A DNA stretch of 64,000 bases from NCBI GenBank assembly GCA_033439295.1, contig JAVTLE010000017.1, positions 992,001 through 1,056,000 of the forward strand, given 5' to 3'. This DNA is from Deuterostichococcus epilithicus. Its lineage: Eukaryota > Chlorophyta > Trebouxiophyceae > Prasiolales > Stichococcaceae. Made by a program: the position numbers and the translations under genes. A model generated the notes under the pieces. It did no database searches, was not told the DNA's origin, and saw only the letters and a program-made list of their open reading frames with translations. Of this stretch, positions 55,501 through 64,000 are shown in pieces; positions within the stretch are counted from its first letter, which is position 1; every line of letters starts with the position of its first letter.

Positions 55501-58315
55501 GCTGGGGATCAGCACATAGAGATAGAGGGCGTGTGGGAGCGGCCCGGCTGGCGGGCGTGCGTGTCACCAAAGACCAAGTTCGTGATCGGCCCTGATGCCG
55601 GCTGGGCGCTGCAGCATCTTGCGCGGCTGCACAGGAAACGGGTCGGCCTGCTGAAAGCGGCTCGGTTTGCCCGCTCGGTCAGTACTCCGGGCCACTGGGC
55701 AGCAAGGCGTTGCCAGCACCTTGCAAGAAGTCGCCGACCATCGGCAGGCGTGCAGCCAAGCACTGTTGCCGAAGCAACTTTGCGCAACGCTCAGCAACTG
55801 CAACAATGTGCATTCAGCCTGCACTTGGTCTGCTCACCATCGGCAGCCGCTCATCCAGCGGCGTGGCGGCTGAGACCTCGTCTGCAAGGTACGTTAGCTG
55901 CGCATCCCAGCCCACCACGAAGCCGCCCGCCCCATCTGCAATGTAGCCGCAGTCAACAGGGTTACTGTCGGTACGGAGTATGGCGTGCACGAGGACCTGC
56001 TGCGATTGGCTGTGGACGCTGCAAGGATGCCGCCTTGAAGCCGGACTGATGACCTTACTACGAACTCGCTGGCTCATCTGCGCCACCTGCGCGCCTTAGT
56101 CCACCACAGTCCTGCACGTTCTGTGAGGGGGAAGCTGTACGACCATCGGCAGCTGCATTTCCCAGCCCACCATCAGTGACCCAGCCTCTGTGGGCCAGGA
56201 GGACGAAGATTCCTCCCAGGTTTCTGGTTTGCAATCGGCCTCTGGGCCCGGGTAGGCGCCGTGATCGAACGGTGCCCACTGGCATAGGCCGCCCACACCG
56301 GCGTGTGCTTTTGGTCTTTTGCAACCCACCCGGCCGCGCAGCCAGAGAGGGTCAGGGTGGATGCTGACGAACTGAAACAAAGAGACAGCGCACCAACGAG
56401 GCGGCCATGCTCGTGGCCCCAATACGAGAAATCCGGAAATGGCACGTCCGTGAACCCCTTGCCAGCGGTGTACCCGAAAATCGGTGGCGCCGGATCCTTC
56501 CCGCTGCCGGGCGCCCCGCCGGCGGCCACTGGGACGAGCGGCGAGTCGTGCGTGTGGATGACCGCCTCCAGGTCCGGGATCTGTGGCATCGTATGAAGAA
56601 CACATCTTCTGATGATCAGGGGATGTGTGTGCAAGGCCTGTGTGCAGTTCAAGTTCGTCTCACAGAAAGTCTGCTCGTCTCCTGCAATTGGCGTCATTGC
56701 CACCGTCTCTGGAACCCGCCAAGAGATTGGGACACTCGACAGCACAGAGATGATGCCGGCGCCATGTGTGACTCCCAGCAGTTACTGCAAACCAACAGTG
56801 TGTGTGATGTGCATGCTCCTCCTGCGATTGCCCAGTAGATACAGAGCCCACAATGCGATGATATGAAGTCTCTGAAAGTTGTCCAGTGGAATATGCGGAA
56901 GGGGTGCGTTTGCACCTCGCCAGGGAAGGCGCGCAACGTATCCAACAGCGCCAGCACGGCGTGCGGGACGCGCCCCTTAGCGCTCACCCACCCTGCAGCA
57001 TATAAATGCATGTTCAGCTGCGGCAGCGGCCAGGGCAGGGTGTGGCGACCATTAGGCGCCTGCGAGCCCTCAGCCAGCCCCTCTGCCGACAAGCATGCTG
57101 CAGCCAGCTGCAGCCGGCCATGAAGAAGTTTTGCTGGCACGCCTGCTGTCAGGCTCATTCTGGATCCAGTTGCACAGCGCCAGGGAAGCTGCCAAGCAAC
57201 AGCGCACCACCGCCGAGCTCCGCTGGGTACCAGCCCCCCGGCGGCCACTTTGTCAAGGAGTGGTCCACCCACAGCGTGCCGTTGACGACGCTGATGTACA
57301 GCTTCTGGCTTTGGCAGGGAAAATCCTTTGCCGCGCGCTCCACCATTGCCTGCAGGATGCCAGGAACCATGCCAAGCTGAACAAGGGCTTGTGGAATAGC
57401 ACCGTGGATCTTGTGGCCCAATATTGACGCGGCCTGGTGACCCCCGCTGAGGCACCGCCTGCCAGGTGGCGCCCTGCTGTGCAGCAGAGGGGAGGACAGA
57501 TGCGATAATTGGCGCGCTCAGGGGCCGTCCACCAGCGGGCGATGTGGAGCTGCACCTCCGTTCGGCTTCAATGCGGCTGGCCGATGGGCTTGGTCCGGCG
57601 GTGCACCACCGCAGGGAGCAGCTGTCTCGTTTGCGTCTCTGCTGCTCACCATTGTGATGCCGGAGGCGTTCCATCGCGCAAAGTCGCGCTGGATCCACGG
57701 CGCGTAGTGCGACCTCAGCAGGCGGCCATGCCGTGTACGCACCTCCGCATGCGGCGCGTCCTCATAGATTGCCACTCGTGGCAGTTGGTCGCGGCTGCGG
57801 CAGTCAAGGGGAGACGGATTTAAGCCAAACGGCTAGCTTGCACCTTTCGAACCGGCTTGGTCAGAGTTGGCGGACCACGCAGTAGACCGTGTGGTGCACT
57901 GTCACCGCTGCCTGAGACAGCATCTGCAGTCGTGGCACGGCCCCACCGCTGCGCCGTATATCTTGCCGTAAGCATAATTTTTATGCGAAAGGGTCCACTG
58001 CATTCGTCTCTTGCTGGCTGACAAAGCCTATCACACAACCAGCCATGACTGCTGCCGCCGCCAACGCATGCAGTTCTAGCCTAAACGGATGCTGTGCACA
58101 GCAGATGCTATGACAATCAGCAATCGCATGGTTATTTTCAGCCTCAAGAAGCAGCTCTGCAGGCTTGAAATGGACCGGGCTGTGAGACCGGCACCAGCGG
58201 CGCGGCAGGATCTGCAACCTGCCTACCTGAAGGGCGGATGCAACACCAGCTGCACGGTCAGGGTCAACACCACCGCGACCAGGAGCGCCCTCCGCAGCTT
58301 ACGATACTTGAACAT
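52589..58315 (-). CDS. CAP10/GT90 family protein O-glycosyltransferase (DUF821)
   Basis: Golgi/ER type II enzyme of the CAP10, POGLUT/KDELC group that transfers glucose or xylose. Exons in transcript order: 58315-58227, 57794-57650, 57349-57211, 56992-56916, 56580-56394, 55935-55838, 55402-55245, 54595-54388, 54029-53847, 52918-52589; 537 residues in frame. Residues about 7-24 form a signal anchor (RALLVAVVLTLTVQLVL). Family motifs in order: IPDLEAVIHTHDSP, FPDFSYWGHEHGR, MWRGRASPEQR, RYLMYLESGAWATNFKQKLA and LACGSVVL, FFARALTPGVHYVEVP, then FLRRHVRMKDVRRYLADAL. These are the diagnostic blocks of GT90. A run of seven Pro lies in exon 54029-53847. The last exon could begin 18 bases earlier (52936) without changing frame. 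The tail after residue about 500 is Ala/Gln-rich. Acceptor sugar and protein unknown. Divergent from the Ala-rich gene at 59382. Confidence 0.
54246..54316. repeat. two adjacent perfect hairpins in a GT90 intron
   Basis: cccagcagaca (54246-54256) pairs with tgtctgctggg (54265-54275) across 8 bases. gtatgggagc (54296-54305) pairs with gctcccatac (54307-54316) across 1 base. Both lie in intron 54030-54387. Confidence 0.
56108..56200 (-). repeat. echo of GT90 exon 55838-55935
   Basis: On + the string cgaccatcggcagctgcat then ttcccagcccaccatcagtg resembles caccatcggcagccgctcat (55836) and atcccagcccaccacga (55903). The echo is some 270 bp from its source, farther than most. A short echo of exon 54388-54595 lies at 54692-54712. 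Confidence 0.
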
Positions 58316-59381
58316 CCCCTCATCGGCACGGCTGCGTAGCTTGCGGGCCGAGGAAGTTACGCGGGCAGCTGAGTGGTTCTGTGTGAAACGCGATCGAACA
58401 CCAGATATCGGCCTTGGAACCAGATCAGAACATGTAGGAATTTGCAGCGTTTCATCAGTCGGTTCGACGGCAGTGGTGCTCGGTGTAAATGACTGCTGCC
58501 AGGTACAGATTGGTCAACCCCAACGCAGCGCGATTTGCGTTGAGGCAGCGTGCCAGCAAAGATACCTGTCCGCAGGCTTGACTGTGCTAGCGAATGGACG
58601 TTTGAGCTTCGAGGCGGATTGCTCCTTCGATGCACAGCGTTTTTGCGACCAAGGGGCAGAACGCAAAAGCGAGACCTAGCGACACAGGGCGGCTGCAACC
58701 GCGAAGAATTTAGTCGGCGGCTTGTTGAAGTCTGGTGCATCAGTGCTTTGAGGAGGAAGGACACGGCCGTTGGAGTAGTGGCATCCTGCTGCGACGTGCG
58801 TTGTCAACAGCTGCCTCGCCTCACGGCGGCTGTGATTGATGGACGCAGGCGTAGGCGGCGGCGGGCAACACAGCTTACATCAGAACTCGAAAGACGCTTG
58901 CTAGTAGCAGTAGTGGCGACTTTGCAGGGCTCGCTGGTCTGTTCAGTTACCGTTGAAAATGTCTCAATTCTATTCTCTTGCCGCGCCACATATTTGACCA
59001 CTTTTGGGCTACCCAAGCGGCATAATGCAAGTGCTGCTTTGCTGGTGGCCTGCGTGGCACCTTGGATGCCGTGACAAGGGTTGCGGCATTTTGGTGGCAC
59101 GTTTCACTACAAGTGGCACGTGTGGAGGCAACAAAGGCTGGACAACTTGCTTGCTCGGGCCACCTGGCATAAGCGCTGGGCACACCTCATCACCTGAGAA
59201 ACAGCGTTGTGTTGGTGAGCGGCAACGACAGCAGGTTGCAAGGCGCACACACCAGTCAATCTGCCTGCGTTCCGTTCGTGAACGGCTCAATCAGTCAGCG
59301 GCCATTGCTGCTCGCAATCAGGATAAAGGCGGTTCACCATCATCTAGACCGCCTACCCGCAGGAGTGAAGGCCGAGACAGC
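58316..59381. promoter_or_regulatory. divergent promoter region, GT90 / Ala-rich secreted protein
   Basis: 1066 bp between opposite start codons. Less GC-rich than coding DNA, no echoes, no clear core promoter element recognised. Confidence 0.
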
Positions 59382-62145
59382 ATGAAGAACGATCAGGCAG
59401 GGACACCCTCGCTTCTGGCAGGCCTGCTGCTGGCCGCTGGTCTCCTCATCTCGGCCGGCGAGGCTCCCGCCGATTTGCGAGGTGCTCCGGCCAGCGCCAA
59501 TCATGAAAAAAAACTATGCAGCCACCTGGCTTTTCAACAGCCTGCTCTCGCTCGTGACACGCACCACCACGCTGTGCTGCGGACTTTGCACCGTCATTTT
59601 GTGCACTGATATGTCTGCATGTCAGGATGAAATGTGCCTTCAATTGTCCGACAGCTGTCATGTCGGACCTCTGCATCAGGCAGATCGAACACTCGCGCGC
59701 CTCAAAGAGTGACGGGAACTATCCGTGCACACTACTTATCACAGGGCGCAGCCTGCTGGACGCCGCAAGCTCTGCTGATGTGTCCTTCAAACAATTGGCT
59801 TTCATGCAGATTTGACAGAGCTGTTGCATATAGTGCTCGACAGAAAAGGACGACACATCCTCGTTGCTTGTCTGGATTCTTCGGCTCTTTAAGACATGAA
59901 TGCAGCAAATGGGTCAGCGAAGGTTCTGGTGCACACAGAACGTATATTGTCCCCATCCAGGCCGCCGCCTACTGGCTGCTGCCAGCTCCGCTTCCTCGGC
60001 ATCTGACGGCGGATCCTCGTCCGCTTCCTCCGCTGCGGCTGCAGGTGCTTTATATTGATAATGATATATTAGAACTACTGCCATCGGCAAGATTCGTTTT
60101 GTCTTGACAGGCTCCAGCACTGCTGCTGTCCCGTGTCCAAGGCCAACGAACAGCCCTTCTCCAAAGCCTGAAATTTCGTGCCGATCATAGTGCACAAAGA
60201 TGTTGGTGTAGGGTGCGCCGCCGCCGCTGCTGCAGCGGCTGCATCCCCAAGCGCTGCCTCCTCCGCGGCGGCTGCATCCGCTTGCGATGATGCTGCGGCC
60301 GTGTCTGCATCCTCTGCGTCAGGCGGTGCGTTGCCAAACCTGAAAGCTGCAGACTGCCCCATCTGATGCCAACCTTGGACTTCCAAATTGCCGTGAGACG
60401 CAAACATGATAATTGCGGCGCTCCGCTCGAGCTGCCATCCGAGGTAGCTCGTGTGACGATGTCGGAGGTGCCATGTACCTGCCTTTGCTGCCAGTGTTTG
60501 CAGATCTGTCATACACAACTCATGCATACACTTCATAAGAAAATGCAATGTCCATCAGTTTGAGATGTTCCGACCGAGAGATGACCCGCTGCTGACATCG
60601 GCTCACTCTGCAAAGCAGTGCGTGGATTTGTTTTCACGTGAAGACTCGCCAGGCATATCATCTGCGGATATCATTCCGAGGCAGCCTTGATGTTCAGGTC
60701 ATCTTAACTGTCGAGGCTTAGGGGAGACATGCGGGGCGGAAGGCTTTTTGCTGCTGATAAGCCCAGTTTCATGGCAACAGGTAGCGGGCGCCGCCTGCAG
60801 CAGGCGGCCGCCTCCGGTGCCTCCACTGGCGGCGCAGCAGCCGCCGCCGGCGCTGCCGCTGGCGCCGGGGCCGCACCTGTTGCGACCTGTCCCCCTCCCG
60901 ACACCGCCACTATGCTCGTTGCACAGGCGCAATCTGCCGCTGCCGCTGCGGCCGCTGCAGCTGCCACAGGTGATGCATCGAACAAGCGACAAGACGTGAA
61001 TATACGATGTGAATGCATGCATGTGAAAACCCTAGCAACCGGAAATTAATTCTGCTGGAGTTGCCACAGAGCGACCCGAGACGAGCGGCCGGCCTCAAAC
61101 AGGACATGTTCTGCTAGTTTTTGCCTACAAGTCTGGCTGCAAGCCCTTTGGAGTGCTGACATACAATAATGCGATCTGGCATTGTGAACTTCAGTTTACT
61201 GCATTTTTGATGGCGTTCCTCATTGCGAACCCCAACGTTTGCAGGCAACTGCGGCGCAGCTTCATCTTCCGCCGCATCGGCTGCCTCCGCTGCCTCCTCT
61301 GCTGCCGCTGCTGCGCCAGGTGGCATATCAAACACGCCCTTGAGCCCTCGAGGCACATGGTGTGTAACTCAGTATGATGGGTACGACTGTCTCTCAACGA
61401 CTGTCTCTGTCTGTCGCCGGTCGCACATGCACACAGTCGGTGCTGCATGATACGAAGGAGGTTACGAATTCAGTTCTGTCATGCCATGGGCAGGCTCTGC
61501 AGCAGCCGCAGCCGCAGTGACAGCCGTTGCCTCTGCAGCCACAGCCGTTGCCAACTGTGGTGCCCAGGTCCGCTGCTGGACCCTGCCCTTCAGCATACAA
61601 AAAATAGAGTAATTCGGTGCACTTGCTTTACCTCCAATCAGGTCTTGGGCATCTTGACGCATGGCGACCTGTCCTAGCGTGCCACATACAGGAGCCGATC
61701 ACCAGGGCATCTTTTGTTCACATGACACCATCTGGCTGCCTCTTGCCGCATGCAGGCCGCTTCCGCGGCCGCCTCGGCCATCGCCGCTGCCAACACTCGC
61801 TGCATCGCCACAGCTGCCCCAGTAGCTTTTTACCCTGGCGCTGCTGCTACCGCGAGTGCGGGTGCTGGCGCTCAGGCCGCTGCAGCTGCAGGTGATGAAT
61901 TATTTGATTGCTGTGTTTGCAGCTGCTTCAGACTTCTTGACGTGCCGGACCTGTGCTTCAACACTTTATCGAGCGTTATCAAGCACCTGGCTTCGCTTCC
62001 TCAACAGGATGAAGACAAACAATGGAAAGGTCTGGTTGCTGCAAGAGAGAAGAAGGTCTCAAGCAAGACTTTTGTGGATACCGCCGCAATGAACACGACG
62101 GGACCTAATGGTGACCACTGTTCAGCCGATTGTTGTTTGAGGTAA
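59382..62145 (+). CDS. secreted Ala/Ser-rich protein built from symmetrical exons
   Basis: Exons 59382-59481, 59961-60044, 60212-60325, 60781-60969, 61245-61319, 61494-61567 and 61756-62145 read 341 residues. The first exon encodes a hydrophobic signal-like segment (SLLAGLLLAAGLLISAG). Exons 2-5 each begin in phase 1, start with Gly, end in phase 1 at a G/GT donor, and encode almost only Ala, Ser and Gly with one or two Cys (GCAAAA, TCPPPDTATM, GNCGAA, ANCGAQ). Exons 2 and 4 share a GRRL start. I do not recognise the family; a wall or matrix protein is a guess. The end is uncertain: a good donor at 61892 (gtgatg) would skip the Cys-containing terminal 84 codons, and later exons may exist. The minus strand is open over the same exons but does not give consistent splice sites. 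Confidence 0.
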
Positions 62146-62687
62146 TTCATGCAGCACGTTTACAAGGCTGCAAGCGAACATGAAGATGAAACAACTTTGA
62201 GCAGAAACAACTTCGTTGCGCTTGCATTATGCGGTGAGCTGTGTAGAGGTTGCCATCCACTAGGTGCATGACCTGCCTTAGGCGCGATTGCAATTCATGA
62301 ATCAGTTTTCCGCTGCGGTGTCAGAGTGTTCCAAGGTATCGTTGTCAGATTAACAACATTCAAATTATGGAGCATGCTTCAAATCTGGCACATCTAGCAC
62401 TTTCTCCACACCGCCCATGAATCACCCCCTGAGCGGCAGACTTTGTTGCAGCCACCATGCAGCCGCAATACTGCCGTAACTCGACCATCTGAGGTTCAGC
62501 AGAAATTCTCCCGTCATTGTCAACCTCTCCACTCTCAGCCAATCCCACCATCGCCATCCAGCCTCCAGTGTCTCTCACCGGTGCATTCACGAATCCAAGA
62601 AATCCTTGCCGCCGCACCAATGAGGAAGTATTCGCTCGCCGCTGCCACCGCCGTCGGCTTTTCCTCACATGGCGTGTGCAGGCGCAA
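62146..62687. other. intergenic between convergent genes
   Basis: 542 bp, relatively AT-rich. May hold the true last exon of the Ala-rich gene if the donor at 61892 is used. No repeat or RNA gene seen. Confidence 0.
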
Positions 62688-63985
62688 TCACGACTCCAGG
62701 AACACCTTGCCGCCGCGACCGGGACGCTGCGATTCCTTGATGGCCTCGCGTGCTTTCTCCAGCGGGAGACTGGCACCTGCCGATTGGTTGCCGAGCCATC
62801 TGAGATGTGTCCTTTTCATGCATCTTTGACGAAGCAGGACCACTGGCGTCACGCATTTTCCACAGCAAAAGTCTAGCGCATGCGCCAGCCTCCAGCCTTC
62901 AATAAGTAAGGTTGCTGAACAAATGAGCGCATTTCGAGAAAACAAAGCAGCCGATCCCAACCCCTTCAGCAGGACGCAGGCGTAGCTGGGTCAGTGAGTA
63001 CCCTGATGAGGAGAATGCTATCGCGGATAATCTATTTTCCGACATTGTCTTTCAGAGCATCGCCAGCTGCCCATGCTCAACTTGCACAGCGGCTTCTGCT
63101 GGCTGCAGCAGCCGAGTCAAGCAGATATCCAACGCCGCTGCCAGACTTGCGCAGCTTGGTGTCATGGTCCGCCTTCTAGCATCACGCCGAAACTCAGTAG
63201 CTAAAGCATGACTCCTAGATACGACCCACCTGACAAGAGCAGAATGACCTTGCAGCCAAAGGCGTCCGCTGACGAATGGCCTGATAGCGGCGCTAGACAA
63301 CTATATCGAGGTGTCGTATGAACTTCTGGCACTGGCACCGTGACCATGTCCGCCAGCAGATGCCCATTGCTGGACCACGTCAGATAGCAGCGGTAAGTGA
63401 GCTCTCTCGAAGGTCTTACCTGACAGCGGCACCATGACCTTGTCCGCCAGCAACTGCTGCACGCGGTCCAGCTTCCGCTGCTTTCCCTCGGCGCCATCAG
63501 CATCCAGCCAGTTCGGCAGCATGAAGCCCTGCGGGGACGGAGACACCACAATCCCGGAGACGACTGGGGCGAACGACCCTTGATTGCAGGCCGCGGGCCA
63601 TGGGTCTGCCACCTTTCGCCACCCTCAGCGGCCAGCCAGCCCTTCAGCATGAAGCCCTGCGGGGTACGATGGCACCAAAGCCTAATGTGAGAAACGTAAA
63701 TGCCAAGTTGCAGATCATACTGCCCTCTGGACACACGGCAGGATTCCATGAGCTGCTGGTATCGCATAGTCGGGACAGCGTGACGAAGCACCCTGAATAC
63801 ACCACATCAGGCTCCTGAACTGAGCAGCCTTCGTCCCGGGAACTTGACCTGAAGTTGATCAGCAAACGTTGTCGCACCTCCAGGCGTTTGCCCTGCATCA
63901 GGTCCATGATCTTGATGTGGGCCACGTCCCCCGTCAGGGCGCCGTACGCATAGGTGGCGCCGCCCTTCCGCACCGAGTGCATTAC
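62688..63985 (-). CDS. zinc-type alcohol dehydrogenase-like MDR oxidoreductase (enoyl-CoA/quinone reductase), C-terminal part
   Basis: The last three exons of a medium-chain dehydrogenase/reductase: 63985-63878, 63528-63420, 62776-62688, all in phase. Sequence features are typical of the MDR C-terminal half: RKGGATYAYGALTGD (loss of Rossmann alcohol path, as in quinone/enoyl-CoA reductases), GFMLPNWL, a coiled Lys/Arg helix, then PLEKAREAI and the terminal RPGRGGKVFLE, matching the usual GKV(L/F)L end. The nucleotide-binding Rossmann motif would lie in exons right of the window. Mitochondrial trans-2-enoyl-CoA reductase or a quinone oxidoreductase are the most likely; I cannot choose. The gene is convergent with the Ala-rich gene. 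Confidence 0.
63305..63665 (-). repeat. echoes on both sides of MDR exon 63420-63528
   Basis: At 63605-63665 gccagcccttcagcatgaagc then cctgcggggta repeats gccagttcggcagcatgaagc then cctgcgggga (63506). At 63323-63366 ggcaccgtgaccatgtccgc repeats ggcaccatgaccttgtccgc (63428). Confidence 0.
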
Positions 63986-64000
63986 CTGCGGCGTCAGATT

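Noticed and set aside
56173-56394. Reading the GT90 exon through past 56394
   Set aside because: Splicing at 56394 joins in phase to 55935 and keeps the family order; the read-through stretch has no family match and holds an echo.
59960-61900. Minus-strand gene with acidic Ala/Glu-rich exons
   Set aside because: Antisense of Ala/Ser codons gives Ala/Glu/Asp by chance. Only the plus strand gives seven phase-consistent exons with good acceptors and a signal-peptide start.
1-64000. Transposons, retroelements or virus-derived genes
   Set aside because: No transposase, reverse transcriptase, integrase or capsid-like motif and no long terminal repeats were seen; the repeats found are local exon copies.

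Overview
The window looks like nuclear DNA of a GC-rich, intron-dense green alga, most likely a trebouxiophyte of the Chlorella/Coccomyxa kind. The reasons are: plant-type protein families (a fused SnRK1 beta-gamma subunit, a plant-type S6 kinase, a plant-type MIC60, a plant-like SPT2), introns of about 100-800 bp with GTGNGN donors, Ala/Gln-rich insertions, and TGTAA-type polyadenylation signals. No rRNA, tRNA, CRISPR or recognisable transposon was seen.

Layout: (1) 99-7305 +, 3' part of a MIC60/mitofilin gene with a long LEA-like Ala-rich region; (2) 8351-11803 +, type II membrane glycosyltransferase-like protein with a polyQ stem; (3) 12723-19770 -, SnRK1/AMPK beta-gamma subunit (SNF4 type); (4,5) 20282-25727 and 26452-32684 +, two tandem paralogous cytochrome P450 genes; (6) 34246-42612 +, p70-type S6 kinase with a PAM2 motif at its N terminus; (7) 43530-46287 +, secreted protein with a Lys/Pro/Thr tail; (8) 47826-51703 -, SPT2 histone chaperone; (9) 52589-58315 -, CAP10/GT90 O-glycosyltransferase; (10) 59382-62145 +, secreted Ala/Ser-rich protein; (11) 62688 to the right edge -, MDR-family oxidoreductase, 5' end missing. 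I built exon models by hand. Every complete model closes in frame across all junctions, which is the main support for the exon choices.

The most unusual feature is not a gene. In nearly every gene, introns (and some 3' UTRs) contain one to four decayed tandem copies of the neighbouring exon end, usually carrying the splice site and lying 100-165 bp away. Clear cases are a ~120 bp array beside one SnRK1 exon, a ~150-165 bp array beside an S6K kinase exon, and single or double echoes beside at least 20 other exons. The tandem P450 paralogs also differ by three introns, and two of these show exon-like sequence inside. Together this suggests continuing intron birth and growth by local duplication of AG/GT-bearing exon ends.

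The genes do not form an obvious pathway. SnRK1 beta-gamma and S6K are the energy-sensing and TOR-output arms of the same growth control network and lie about 15 kb apart, but this may be chance.
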